Assembly: GCA_003565555.1 (NCBI GenBank)
Contig: PXBH01000145.1
Coordinates: 96,033-160,032 of the forward strand
DNA: 64,000 bases
Origin: Cryomorphaceae bacterium
Lineage (GTDB): Bacteria; Bacteroidota; Bacteroidia; Flavobacteriales_D; Cryomorphaceae
Direction: 5' to 3'
In this document: in pieces, positions 55,500 to 64,000 of the stretch
How positions within the stretch are numbered: position 1 is the first letter of the stretch
Layout: every line of letters starts with the position of its first letter
The notes under the pieces: generated by a model
What the model saw: the letters and a program-made list of their open reading frames with translations, nothing else
Databases searched by the model: none
What the model was told of the DNA's origin: nothing
Program-made: the position numbers and the translations under genes

Positions 55500-56654
55500 A
55501 TGATGATGAAAAAACGGCTTTTCGCAGTTTTTCTTGTACTGACCATGCTGTCGGGCTGCGGCACTTCTCTGTATTATGCAGAATTCATATACCCTTCAAA
55601 GGTTTTCATTCCCGCCGAACTTTATAAAGTGGGATATGTCAACCGCGCGGGTGCGCCGGGGGAAACGGCACCTATTTTCCGCGACGGAGAGGTGATTGAT
55701 TACGCACCGGGCATCGTGCACCGAACCACGGCCAAAGTGGCCAATGCCATAGAAGCCGAGAATGAGAGCATGGGCCGCTACAACGTCACGCGCATCGACT
55801 GGGACAGGAAAAACAATGCAGGAAGCCTCAAAGCCGATAACGAAATTACTGCTGCACAGGCCGACAGCATCTGCCTCTGGGAACTCGTGGACGGAGTAAT
55901 CATTGCCGAAGGGGCCGAAATGGAACTGAACGTCAGGGGAGACTTCGAGATGGTCACCGTAACCGACGATGCGGGAAATATGGTCAGAGTTCCCGAATTT
56001 ACCGCCAAAAGTGTGGTCACCCTTACCATGCGTTGGCGGTTTTACGATTATGTGGCCAAGAAATTTCTGGATGATTACGAGCAGACCTACACCTATACCC
56101 TGAGCAATATCACCTACAGCGAAGAGGAGGCGATGAGTCTGAATCCGAGGGATGTGAGTACCTTGGATCTGGCAAACATAGCTGCGGTGGATTATTACGC
56201 GCGCATCGCACCTTATTGGATGGAAGACTACAGGGTGTATTACCAAACGGGAAACTCCGAGATGTACAGGATTGCAACCGACCTCGAATATGACGGTGAC
56301 TGGGAGAAAGCTGCCAAAGCCTGGACCGAACTGTCCGATGATTCGAATGATAAAGTTTCCCACCGCGCGAGATTCAATCTTGCCGTGGCAGCCGAAATGC
56401 TGGGGCAGCCGAAGATGGCCAAAACCTGGCTGGAACGCGCAAAGGAAGTCAGGGAGACCAAAGAAACCGAGCGCTACATGAAAAGGCTGGAAGAGCAAAT
56501 TCTGCTCCACGAGGTGGTGATGCGCCAGCTCGGGTTGGCTGACGATACCGATTTTTTCAGCGGACCCGACAGAGGAGGGGAGGATGCGCCTTCCGAACAC
56601 ATTGAAGATGCTGCAGAGGAGACCCCTGAAAGTATCGAGCCCGAAGAAGATTAG
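55500..56654 (+). CDS. Hypothetical lipoprotein, DUF6340-like
   Basis: 384 residues. Lipobox LSGC follows the hydrophobic start MMMKKRLFAVFLVLTM. The body has segments common in Bacteroidota proteins of about this length with a central RWRFYDYVAKKFLDDYEQTY. The C-terminal third (about 255-330) is TPR-like: WEKAAKAWTELSDDSNDKV and ARFNLAVAAEMLGQPKMAKTWL. The acidic tail may be disordered. DUF6340 is my best family guess. Three ATG codons in tandem start the gene; the -7 box next to the first suggests the second or third is used. Confidence 0.78.
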   Translation: MMMKKRLFAVFLVLTMLSGCGTSLYYAEFIYPSKVFIPAELYKVGYVNRAGAPGETAPIFRDGEVIDYAPGIVHRTTAKVANAIEAENESMGRYNVTRIDWDRKNNAGSLKADNEITAAQADSICLWELVDGVIIAEGAEMELNVRGDFEMVTVTDDAGNMVRVPEFTAKSVVTLTMRWRFYDYVAKKFLDDYEQTYTYTLSNITYSEEEAMSLNPRDVSTLDLANIAAVDYYARIAPYWMEDYRVYYQTGNSEMYRIATDLEYDGDWEKAAKAWTELSDDSNDKVSHRARFNLAVAAEMLGQPKMAKTWLERAKEVRETKETERYMKRLEEQILLHEVVMRQLGLADDTDFFSGPDRGGEDAPSEHIEDAAEETPESIEPEED

Positions 56655-56755
56655 TGCCCCGGAGTTGCATTCGGTCCAAACCACCCGGGCGTCCGGGATT
56701 GTTTCGTTTTCAGTAATCCGTACACCACTGCGTGTGAATCCCTATCTTTACATTT

Positions 56756-57472
56756 GTGAAGACGGCAGCAAACATCCTCTTATTTCTGATCGCCGGAGTG
56801 TTTGCCGGATTCCTTTCGGGATGCGGGGATGACGACGACGGCGCACCCCCTCCGGAGACGGATGCATACTTGATTTACAGCCGAGATGCAGGTGTGTCTC
56901 GGGCAGAGATCGCCGGCTTACCGAACGGAATGCTTCGGGCCGCAGCCGATTTTTCCCTTTCGGGAAATCCGGAAGCGGTCAGCTTGCTCAGTATTTCGCC
57001 GGGAGCACTTAGGGCTGCAGTTTGCACATTCGACGATGCTGCCGTGGATGCACGCAACTGGACGGGCACCCTTGAGTTTTTCGATTACCGAAACGGGGAG
57101 TCACTCATTTTTCTCAACAAGCAGGCCTTCACCGTTGCACTCAATTTTCCCAATCAAGATGCAGCTATGGAGGTGGTCGGCTTGGGATGGGAACACGATT
57201 CGCTTGCCGTCCTCCACATTCGGCCGCGTACTGACTTTCTTCCCGTAGCTTCTGCCAATATTTCGGCACGGTACGATCTGAGTGCGGCACAATTCACCGA
57301 TTTGGCCCAATCGGGATCTTCCGAGCCTTTTGCATTCACACTTCCCGATCACCCCGAAAAGTTGCGTTTGTCCCATACGCTTGAAGGCGGAGCGATACGC
57401 ATTGACGGCCGCGATGTGAGCGGAACTTCAGGCATCGATCTCTACGATATCACTTTTGCACCCGAGGATTGA
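56756..57472 (+). CDS. Hypothetical lipoprotein
   Basis: 238 residues with GTG start. Lipobox LSGC (cysteine at residue 23) is followed by GDDDDGAPPP, an acidic linker as in surface-exported Bacteroidota lipoproteins. The rest is a beta-rich domain with no recognised family. The -7 box TATCTTT (56743-56749) precedes the GTG by only six bases, so the message may be leaderless. It converges with the deiminase gene 10 bases away. Confidence 0.75.
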   Translation: MKTAANILLFLIAGVFAGFLSGCGDDDDGAPPPETDAYLIYSRDAGVSRAEIAGLPNGMLRAAADFSLSGNPEAVSLLSISPGALRAAVCTFDDAAVDARNWTGTLEFFDYRNGESLIFLNKQAFTVALNFPNQDAAMEVVGLGWEHDSLAVLHIRPRTDFLPVASANISARYDLSAAQFTDLAQSGSSEPFAFTLPDHPEKLRLSHTLEGGAIRIDGRDVSGTSGIDLYDITFAPED

Positions 57473-57482
57473 GCATGCAGGC

Positions 57483-59291
57483 TTACCGCGTGACCATGAG
57501 CGGAATTGCCGCCCGGCTGCCCTCTGAGGTCAGCACCACGTGGTACACCCCCGCCGCAAGGCCCGAGACATTTGCCGAAAGCCGGCGGTCTCCGTACACT
57601 TCTCCCGAATATACCTTCTGCACCACACGCCCGGTCAGGTCGTTGATGGTTACGTCCACAGCTGCCGGACGGTGTGCCATGACGGGGATACTCACGATGT
57701 CTCGCGCGGGATTCGGGTAGGCGGGTCTCAGGTCGAGGTGCGCGATATCGGCTGTTCCGACCGTTTCACCGAGAATTTTGAACTTCCAAGTCCCTTCCGG
57801 CGCCACGATCGGGCGCACCTGTGTTTTACCGCTTACCGCCTCCGCGGATACGTAGTACTCGATGACCGTGCCCTCAGGCTGAGCGGGAATCAGGCCGGTC
57901 CAATCGACCCCACCCGCGGGAGACATCTCCACAGCGATAAATTCCGATTGGCCTGTGGTACGGTAGCGCAGTTGCGCGGAAGCAATGCCTGAGCGGTGCT
58001 CGATTTCCGCCGTTACCTGATAGGCGTTTTCAGTGTCAAAAGTGTCCTTCAATCTTTGGTGCACAATCAGAAGCGGATCACTCACACCTACGCTGTGTGT
58101 GATGCAGTGGATTGCACCCGCCGCGGCAATGAGCAGCTCGGGTTGGTTGTCTGCTACAATCGGCACGAAGTTATATCCGGGCAGGGCCTCCTCGTAAATG
58201 CGCGCTGCCGTGGTATCATACTCTTCGCGGTAGGAGGGGTAGATGAAGGTTTTGTTCACGAACACCCCGTTTGCGTAGGTTCGGTAATATCCTGAAAGGG
58301 GAGAACTGTCGGGCCAAAGTCCCGAGGGGCTGTCCGGCATAGGAATGCGGATAATGCGGTAATCCTCTCCGAAGTAGGAGGTGAAGTTATTGACCACGTA
58401 ATCGATGTTGGCATTGATCTGCGGACCGTCCGCTACCCCGGGAGGATATTCTCCCACGAGCAGGGTCTCCTCGTCCAGAATTTTCATGTGCATATCGATG
58501 TGGCTGATGATGTCGTAAGGGAGCTCAGTCATTTTTATGAATCTGCTGAGTCCTTGAAATTCGGCCTTGATCTCGTCGATGTCTTCCTCTGTTTTTGCCG
58601 TCACGTTGTAGGGGTTTCCCGGAGCGTTTTCCGCAAGAATGAGCTCACTGGCAAAACCTGTTCCCTGCCCGTCGCTCATAAAATTGCCGCCCGTATTCAC
58701 GAGATCGTAGGGAGCAGCGGTGGTCGTGTACACATTGTACCCGAGGTGTTCGCCGAGTACGGAGGGGATTACGTCATCGGCGGGTCGCGGCCTGTTGTAG
58801 ATCCAGTCTACCAGCAGCAAGGTATCCGTGCGGTTTCCGTACACAGTGTTGGCACCGTAGTCGCGTATCCATACGCTGTTGGTCGGGGCCTCCACCAAAT
58901 CGATATTTTCGAGGTTGTCAAAAGCGGAAACCGCGGGCCATGCTTGCTGGGCCGGTTGCGTGGTTGTGAGGTACGCCTCCACCTCGGCTGCATCGTTGCA
59001 GAAGATGATCACCTTGGTTTCTTCTTTAGCGGCCCGCGCTATCTCTTTCAGTATCCGTCGGTAGCTTCTCCAAGTTATGGTGAGGGCTTGGATCTCTTCC
59101 CATTCCGCCATATTGCGGAGGTTGTCAAATTCGGGCGGAGTCTCGATGCCGCGATTTTGCGGAAAGCTGTAGTGCGTCATCAGGGCTTTTTCTTCCTCCG
59201 TCATGTATTTGGGAAGCTCCGCCTCATTTTGGCCTTGCATAGTCGCGGCTGCAAAGAAAAGCGGGATTGTTGCGGTCAGAATTTTTCTCAT
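57483..59291 (-). CDS. Secreted agmatine/peptidylarginine deiminase-family protein, type IX sorted
   Basis: 602 residues from ATG 59291, which starts the signal peptide MRKILTATIPLFFAA (cut after MQGQ). The guanidino-group-modifying domain (about 25-410) keeps its key residues: Asp144 (WIRDYGANT), His264 and Asp266 (ISHIDMHMK), and nucleophile Cys396 (AIHCITHSVG). After it come an Ig-like segment and a sorting domain (AYPNPARDIVS; AGVYHVVLTSEG). The family includes cytosolic agmatine deiminases and the secreted peptidylarginine deiminase of Porphyromonas. Export makes the second more likely, but the substrate is unproven. Confidence 0.87.
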   Translation of the reverse strand: MRKILTATIPLFFAAATMQGQNEAELPKYMTEEEKALMTHYSFPQNRGIETPPEFDNLRNMAEWEEIQALTITWRSYRRILKEIARAAKEETKVIIFCNDAAEVEAYLTTTQPAQQAWPAVSAFDNLENIDLVEAPTNSVWIRDYGANTVYGNRTDTLLLVDWIYNRPRPADDVIPSVLGEHLGYNVYTTTAAPYDLVNTGGNFMSDGQGTGFASELILAENAPGNPYNVTAKTEEDIDEIKAEFQGLSRFIKMTELPYDIISHIDMHMKILDEETLLVGEYPPGVADGPQINANIDYVVNNFTSYFGEDYRIIRIPMPDSPSGLWPDSSPLSGYYRTYANGVFVNKTFIYPSYREEYDTTAARIYEEALPGYNFVPIVADNQPELLIAAAGAIHCITHSVGVSDPLLIVHQRLKDTFDTENAYQVTAEIEHRSGIASAQLRYRTTGQSEFIAVEMSPAGGVDWTGLIPAQPEGTVIEYYVSAEAVSGKTQVRPIVAPEGTWKFKILGETVGTADIAHLDLRPAYPNPARDIVSIPVMAHRPAAVDVTINDLTGRVVQKVYSGEVYGDRRLSANVSGLAAGVYHVVLTSEGSRAAIPLMVTR

Positions 59292-59387
59292 GCCCGAAAG
59301 GTACGAAAGACGAACAAAATCTTCCTCGGTCTCCCGGAGGAGCTCACGGCAGTGCGCGCCCCCGGAAACCACTCGACGGCCCGGTGC

Positions 59388-60686
59388 TCATTCTGCAAGT
59401 TGAAACCTCACGGGAAGATTGTATTTGACGGAAACCTTCTCTCCTGCTTGCCGGCCCGGTGTCCATACGGGCATTTTCCCCACGGTGCGGAGGGCTTCCG
59501 CGGCCAGGCGTTCGTCCACCACTGCGGCATTGAGCACGACGGGATCTCTTGTCAGCCCTTCTTCATCAATCGTGAAGCTGATAAAAACGGTGCCTTCGGC
59601 CCCGTCATCCTTAGCGCCTTCGGGATATTTCATTTCCTCCCCGAGAAAGGCCATCAGTGCCGAAAACCCTCCCGGAAATTCGGGCATGGTTTCCACTACG
59701 GTGTAAATGCCGTCTTCGCCTTTTTGGGGAATCGGTACCGAATCTTCGATCATCCGGATATCCGGATTTTTCTTGCTTTCGGCTGCCTCGGTTTTCTGAT
59801 CGGGCATTTCGGGCTCCGCTTCTGTGCAGCTGTGCACAAAAACGGCGAGTGCCAAGGCAGGTATGATGGCGAGGTAATTCAACGCACTCTTTCTGTCGGT
59901 TTTTCGGGTCAGCATGGCTATTCGGGTTTTGAGGGTTTCGGGTTTTAAAAATTGGTGGGCGATCAGGCTGTGGTTTGCTCCGAGCGCTTCTGCAATGAGG
60001 ACTTTGCCGTAAGTGATTTTATCCCGCGCAGCGGCGGCCGCAACGCGATCGGCCCTGAATTCATTGTTCATTTCGGCGGCCGCGCTCAGGTAGTGTGCCG
60101 CCGGATTGAACCAAGAGATGATTTTTACGATTTCCGTAAACAGTAAGTCTGCAGTATGCCGTTCGCGCATGTGTACCGCTTCATGCGCGCGAATCAGGGC
60201 TTCATTTTCATCTCGCAACCTGCTCGGCAGGAAGAGCGTGTGAAAGAAGCTTGCTGCCTGCGTATTTTCCGAAAGGGTCACCCTGCGGATCCCGTCTTCG
60301 GAGCGCACCGCTTGCCGGCATTGGCGCAGCGTATGCAAGAGTCTCCTGAAAAAATGCAGACCGAAGCCGATGACCCCCGCGAGGTAGATTGCGAAGAGCC
60401 AAAAGACGGGCCGTGAAAAAAAGTGCTCAGAGCGTAGCATGTTCTCTTCCCCGCCCACCGCAATCTCGGGAAGACGCAGAAAGCCCGGTGCGGGGCCGGC
60501 ACCCTCGGCAGAAAGAAAATGCGGAGCGGGGGCCGCGGGAAGCGCAAATGCAGCGGCAATGCCCGTGAGAAGGATGGCGCGGTTCAGAACGAAGCGCGGC
60601 GACCGCCGCAGGAACAGGTAGTAAACCGCCGCGAGCACGGTCAGGTAAATGTTGACTTCACCGATATAGAGCAGGAATGCTTTCAT
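59388..60686 (-). CDS. BlaR1-like M56 metallopeptidase with TonB C-terminal domain
   Basis: 432 residues. Three N-terminal helices (about 10-25, 35-50, 94-112) precede the M56 peptidase with HEAVH (168-172) and third ligand Glu209 (NNEFRADRV). A fourth helix (271-287) is followed by a linker and a TonB-like C-terminal domain (about 345-432; MPEFPGGFSALMAFL; ALRTVGKMPVWTPGRQAG). Such proteins sense a signal at the envelope and act on the partner BlaI-type repressor. The gene start overlaps the repressor stop by 4 bases. Confidence 0.88.
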   Translation of the reverse strand: MKAFLLYIGEVNIYLTVLAAVYYLFLRRSPRFVLNRAILLTGIAAAFALPAAPAPHFLSAEGAGPAPGFLRLPEIAVGGEENMLRSEHFFSRPVFWLFAIYLAGVIGFGLHFFRRLLHTLRQCRQAVRSEDGIRRVTLSENTQAASFFHTLFLPSRLRDENEALIRAHEAVHMRERHTADLLFTEIVKIISWFNPAAHYLSAAAEMNNEFRADRVAAAAARDKITYGKVLIAEALGANHSLIAHQFLKPETLKTRIAMLTRKTDRKSALNYLAIIPALALAVFVHSCTEAEPEMPDQKTEAAESKKNPDIRMIEDSVPIPQKGEDGIYTVVETMPEFPGGFSALMAFLGEEMKYPEGAKDDGAEGTVFISFTIDEEGLTRDPVVLNAAVVDERLAAEALRTVGKMPVWTPGRQAGEKVSVKYNLPVRFQLAE

Positions 60687-61063
60687 ATGTTGAGGTCTTC
60701 CGAAGACTCGTCCTCTCCGAGTAATTTCAAAATTTCATCCAGCTTGGCCGTGCTGATTTCTTCTTTTTTCAGAAAATAAGAGACCATTTCTGCCGGGGAG
60801 CCCCCGAAATATCCCGTGACTACCTTGTTTACCGTAAAGGTGCGGTACGCCTCCTTGGATACCTCGGGGTGGTATAAATGGCTTTTTCCGAACGCGGTAT
60901 GTCCGGCGAATCCCTTGGACTCCAATATGCGCACGATGGTAGAAACGGTATTGTAAGCAGGCTTGGGTTCCGGCATTTCGGCCAGAAGGTCCTTGACGAA
61001 GCCCTTTTCAAGCTTCCACAAAATCTGCATGACCTGCTCCTCAGCCTTGGTGAGTTCTGTCAT
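60683..61063 (-). CDS. BlaI/MecI-family transcriptional repressor
   Basis: A 126-residue winged-helix protein. MTELTKAEEQVMQILWKLEK and YNTVSTIVRILESKGFAGHT are the DNA-binding domain, followed by the dimerisation helices. BlaI repressors bind dyads as dimers and are cleaved through the partner protease. Here two tandem dyads lie in its own promoter (61075-61110), strong evidence of autoregulation of the pair. Confidence 0.92.
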   Translation of the reverse strand: MTELTKAEEQVMQILWKLEKGFVKDLLAEMPEPKPAYNTVSTIVRILESKGFAGHTAFGKSHLYHPEVSKEAYRTFTVNKVVTGYFGGSPAEMVSYFLKKEEISTAKLDEILKLLGEDESSEDLNI

Positions 61064-61067
61064 GCAA

Positions 61068-61110
61068 CAAATGTAACTAAAAAAATAGTTGAAAAACTAA
61101 GGATATAGTT
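61068..61110 (-). promoter_or_regulatory. Tandem BlaI-type operator over the promoter of the repressor gene
   Basis: Two 16-bp dyads: AACTA-AAAAAA-TAGTT (61075-61090) and AACTA-AGGATA-TAGTT (61095-61110), centres 20 bp apart. The -7 box TACATTTG (61068-61075, minus strand) ends against the first dyad, and the ATG at 61063 follows almost at once, so the transcript is leaderless or close to it. A bound repressor would cover the -33 and -7 boxes. Confidence 0.65.
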
Positions 61111-61145
61111 CAATATTTAAGCTGATCCTTGTTTTATTTTTATAA

Positions 61146-61805
61146 TCAGGCAAATAATTTTTCCAGCCGGAGGAGGGCCTCGCCCGGTATATCGTGTTTT
61201 CCGCGAAAACGGAAATCATTTATGTTCTCGCAGTGCTGCCCGAGCAGCGCTTGACCCGCGGCAATTTTTTCTTCCGTCACGAAAGGGTCTTCATCTCCCG
61301 TGCAGGTGTACACAGGCAGGTTTTTGAGTGCGCCCTTCGGGTCTTCGGGAGTCATATCCGGCGGAAAACTTCCCGCCCAGAATACAGCCCGCTTCGGCTT
61401 GATTTTCCCGAAGGCGATATAGCGCGCTGCTGTCGCCACCCCTTGCGAGAATCCGAAGTGGATCAGCTCGCTGCCTTCGGGCAGCGCATCTAAGCCCAAA
61501 GCCACATGGAGGTCGTCCAGGTAGTTCACATAGTCCTTGATGTCGTCGAGTCGCGCCTCCTTTGTCATCCACGTGGCGCCTACCCTTCCCGAGAAGCCGT
61601 CGAGATAGAACCTGTTGAGTCCCTCGGGTACGATGACAAAATTTCTTTCCGCATCGAGCACGGAAAATTTTCGGATAAAGTATCCTCCGAGTTGACCGTA
61701 GCCGTGGCAGGCGAACCAAATGCGCTCAGCTCGGGTTATATCTTTGCCAAGCGTGTAGTAACGCGCTGTTTTTTTAACGGTAATTTTTGCTTCTTTCGAA
61801 TCCAT
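61146..61805 (-). CDS. Alpha/beta hydrolase, carboxylesterase-like
   Basis: 219 residues from ATG 61805 (MDSKEAKITVKKTARYY); the frame to 62063 has a non-family 86-residue extension antisense to the next gene. The nucleophile elbow is FGFSQGVATA, followed by a distal Asp (TGDEDPFV) and His (RGKHDIPG) in the right order. A small cytoplasmic esterase/phospholipase-like enzyme; substrate unknown. A perfect box TAATTTTG (61809-61816, minus strand) sits three bases before the ATG. Confidence 0.82.
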   Translation of the reverse strand: MDSKEAKITVKKTARYYTLGKDITRAERIWFACHGYGQLGGYFIRKFSVLDAERNFVIVPEGLNRFYLDGFSGRVGATWMTKEARLDDIKDYVNYLDDLHVALGLDALPEGSELIHFGFSQGVATAARYIAFGKIKPKRAVFWAGSFPPDMTPEDPKGALKNLPVYTCTGDEDPFVTEEKIAAGQALLGQHCENINDFRFRGKHDIPGEALLRLEKLFA

Positions 61806-61835
61806 GGCCAAAATTAGCCTTTTAACATATGTCTC

Positions 61836-62447
61836 GTGACTGACGGATACTTTACGCAACTTGTTTCCCGCCTTTTCGGCAAAAAAGAGCGCCCTGAGGG
61901 ACGTGCCTTTCCCCTTGTTTCGGAGCAATTGAAGCGCTCCGAGCGATTTATGGAGGCTTATGAAAACCTGAAAAATAACCGCCGCGCCGAGGAAATGCTG
62001 TCTGCCCTGAAGGAAGAGTGCAGGATGGCCGAGGAGAAAGGGCACGCCAACCGCAATTTTCAAATTTACAGAAGTCCGCAGAGCAACGGATTTTACTTCA
62101 ACGCGGGCACGGGCTTTTCAACTGCGGAATTTAAATTTTTGCTCACCCTCTTCGGCGAGATTACCGAAAGTCTGGGATACACGGTACAAACCGCCGACCG
62201 CAAAATGACCGAAGTCGAAACGGGCGTGCGGACCACGGAGCGCATCTATCTCAAGCCGAGCTTGGGTACTTCTTTTGAGCCGCCCATCGATCAGCGGTAC
62301 GGGAATGTTCACTTAGAATTGGTCTTGATCAATGAAGAGCCATCATTTCTCAAGGTGATGGCGCACGTGTACATGGACCGCAACTATCGCCCGCCCGGGT
62401 CATTTGATGAATTCACCCGGCATCTTTTCTCGGGTGGGGTCAACTGA
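61836..62447 (+). CDS. Hypothetical protein
   Basis: 203 residues with a GTG start; an in-frame ATG does not occur nearby and the ATG at 61829 meets a stop. The N-terminal half has a charged helical stretch (about 25-65), and the rest is mixed alpha/beta (YRSPQSNGFYFNAGTGFS). No family recognised and no signal peptide. It diverges from the hydrolase over 30 bases and converges with the transglycosylase gene, overlapping it by 8 bases. Confidence 0.72.
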   Translation: MTDGYFTQLVSRLFGKKERPEGRAFPLVSEQLKRSERFMEAYENLKNNRRAEEMLSALKEECRMAEEKGHANRNFQIYRSPQSNGFYFNAGTGFSTAEFKFLLTLFGEITESLGYTVQTADRKMTEVETGVRTTERIYLKPSLGTSFEPPIDQRYGNVHLELVLINEEPSFLKVMAHVYMDRNYRPPGSFDEFTRHLFSGGVN

Positions 62448-63912
62448 TGACCTTCTTGTACATGTCGAATTGGAGGGTAATCTTTTTCACGTAGTCGTAA
62501 GGCTCTTGTCCGCGGCAATAGCCGTGTTTTACTCCGGCGGCCGTGTAGAAGTCGGGTTGTGACTTGAGCAGCATGCATTCCGCCACATTCCCGTTCCACA
62601 CCTGCGGATCGTATCCCAGACTCACGGCGAGATTGACCGCATCTTTTACATGGCCGAGGCCGGCATTGTAGGATGCCAAGACAAATTTGATCCGCTCCTC
62701 TTCGTCAAAGACCCTTTCGCGCCAGTGATCATCCAGCCAGCTCAGGTAGAGAATGGCGGCCCTGATTTGATCCTCGGGTGCAGAGCTCTGGTCTATGCCG
62801 TAAGCCGCGGCAGTTGCGGGCATGAGCTGCATCAGCCCGAATGCACCCGCCCAGGATCTGGCATCGACCCTAAACTTGCTTTCCTGATACATCTGAGCGG
62901 CCAGCAGGCGCCAGTCCCAGTTGATGATTTTGCTGTATTCTTTGAGCAATTCGTCGTAATCCGAAATGCGGTTTCCGCTCAGCGAGGAATATTCACCGCT
63001 GAATTTTTCCCACTGCTCTTTAGAAGCCTTGAAATACTTGTTGTAGATGTAGGCGTGCACCGCCGAGCTGTGGTAGCGATCAAACCATGCATTGATTGCA
63101 TTGAGAAGCTCAGGGCTGTTTTGCCTTACGGCCCAGCCCACCTGTTGCGGAAAACTGAGCTGTACGGATACGTCGAGGTTCGGGTAGTAGGTGGCATTGA
63201 GTTGGGCAATGTTGTCATCGGCCACGGTATAGTCGATCTCGCCTTCGGCTACCCGTTTGATGAGCTTTTCAGTGTCAATGTACCCGGGCACACGCACGAT
63301 GTCGATGTCTCCGCCGATTTCATTTTCGAGGCTTTGAAGCCTGCTGAAAAATGACGAAGACCTGTTCACATATACTTTTTTACCGATCAGGTCGATGGGT
63401 CCCGTGACTATGTGCTTATTGAGCTCGCGCGGCTGCATTTTCTCCCGATTTTCGGGCAGCCGTTGCACCAATACCTGTCTTGTAAAATTGTAGGGCCTGC
63501 TGAATTTTGCAGATTTCATTCTGTCCTTGGTCACGGCAAGGTTGCATGCGATGATATCGCCTTCACCTTTGTCGAGGAGGTCGAACATGGCGTTCACATC
63601 GGGAATGATCTTGATTTCCAGCGCTACTCCCAAGCTTTTTGCGAACCTGTTCAGAAGCTCGTATTCGTATCCCATGGCGTGGCCGCGGTATACGAAGTAG
63701 GTCGAAGAGCTGTTGAGGGTAAGGGCAGTAACTTTGCCGCGCTTGCGAATTTCCTCCAGATCGATGTGTACGGGTTCGTGCTGAGAGAAGTCCGTGGGCT
63801 TCAGCCTTGCCCGTTCGGCCACGGGGGCATCTTGGGTGCAGGCTGCAAGCAGAACCGCAAGTGCCGCCGCAATAAGATGCGTGCACCGTCCTTTATGTAT
63901 TCCGTTTCGCAT
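62440..63912 (-). CDS. MltF-like membrane-bound lytic transglycosylase
   Basis: 490 residues. A lipoprotein signal ends at LLAAC (cysteine about residue 25). An extracellular solute-binding type 3 domain (about 55-290; GYEYELLNRFAKSLGV; GDIIACNLAVTKDR) precedes an SLT domain (about 315-450) with the catalytic glutamate in QMYQESKFRVDARSWAGAF and the GLMQLMP motif. MltF cleaves peptidoglycan between MurNAc and GlcNAc. The two-domain order and length match E. coli MltF. It is likely anchored at the outer or inner membrane. Confidence 0.9.
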   Translation of the reverse strand: MRNGIHKGRCTHLIAAALAVLLAACTQDAPVAERARLKPTDFSQHEPVHIDLEEIRKRGKVTALTLNSSSTYFVYRGHAMGYEYELLNRFAKSLGVALEIKIIPDVNAMFDLLDKGEGDIIACNLAVTKDRMKSAKFSRPYNFTRQVLVQRLPENREKMQPRELNKHIVTGPIDLIGKKVYVNRSSSFFSRLQSLENEIGGDIDIVRVPGYIDTEKLIKRVAEGEIDYTVADDNIAQLNATYYPNLDVSVQLSFPQQVGWAVRQNSPELLNAINAWFDRYHSSAVHAYIYNKYFKASKEQWEKFSGEYSSLSGNRISDYDELLKEYSKIINWDWRLLAAQMYQESKFRVDARSWAGAFGLMQLMPATAAAYGIDQSSAPEDQIRAAILYLSWLDDHWRERVFDEEERIKFVLASYNAGLGHVKDAVNLAVSLGYDPQVWNGNVAECMLLKSQPDFYTAAGVKHGYCRGQEPYDYVKKITLQFDMYKKVIS

Positions 63913-64000
63913 AGCATGCCCCCCGTAAATGAGCGCAACCGGATTTTACGGCTTTTCTTCATTTTGGTTTCGGTTCGGGACTGTTCCGCTATCAGATCCG

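Noticed and set aside
58488..59948. 486-residue open frame on the plus strand opposite the deiminase and BlaR1-like genes
   Set aside because: It overlaps two well supported minus-strand genes with intact active sites and has no recognisable domain; long antisense frames are common at this GC content.

Overview
The window looks like a chromosomal segment from a Bacteroidota member, probably near the Flavobacteriales; I cannot name the genus. The evidence is nine predicted secreted proteins that each end in a type IX secretion (Por) sorting domain, promoter -7 boxes of the TAnnTTTG(C) type, a bacillithiol gene (bshB1), M56/BlaI and DUF2520 families, and a cytochrome c assembly protein of the CcmF/CcsA kind. 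Base composition is moderately GC-rich. I saw no tRNA, rRNA, insertion sequence, integrase or CRISPR array. One RNase P RNA gene is clear.

Layout. 1-4343 (+): a tightly packed housekeeping operon (cytochrome c assembly C-terminus, DUF2520 protein, KdsC-like HAD phosphatase, UbiA prenyltransferase, Maf, BshB1). 4382-4969 (-): a stand-alone LuxR-type regulator. 5136-23500 (-): about 18 kb with four giant secreted modular proteins. Three carry a CotH-like kinase-fold domain; the fourth lacks CotH but shares the downstream modules and an almost identical C-terminal 310 residues with the first. 23815-26210: an aspartoacylase-family gene divergent from a RimB-like protease and RimK. 26242-28663 (-): SDR, small orphan protein, TrhO, with a candidate small RNA on + between them. 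28853-30192 (+): a small sorted protein, then rnpB. 30250-39966 (-): DUF389 protein with a diacylglycerol-kinase-like N-terminus, PlsC-type acyltransferase, pheT, then a ribD/EamA/YigZ/peptidase operon. 40133-45109 (+): prmC, a small membrane-barrel candidate, ligA, DUF6913-like gene and dapA, all overlapping. 45156-53573 (+): an SRPBCC protein and three sorted proteins (one adhesin-like, one S8 protease, one trypsin-like protease) that share a novel-looking FN3-like domain. 53657-63912: thiolase, lipoproteins, secreted agmatine/arginine deiminase-family enzyme, BlaR1/BlaI-type pair with a visible tandem operator, a hydrolase and an MltF-like lytic transglycosylase.

How it works together. The housekeeping parts are ordinary. 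The accessory part is a cargo-rich portion of a type IX secretome: extracellular kinases-by-fold, proteases and a deiminase, assembled from a small set of shuffled modules. No type IX machinery gene is present, so export must be encoded elsewhere. Starts given here were often moved downstream of the longest open frame, to the ATG that begins a signal peptide or the conserved domain.
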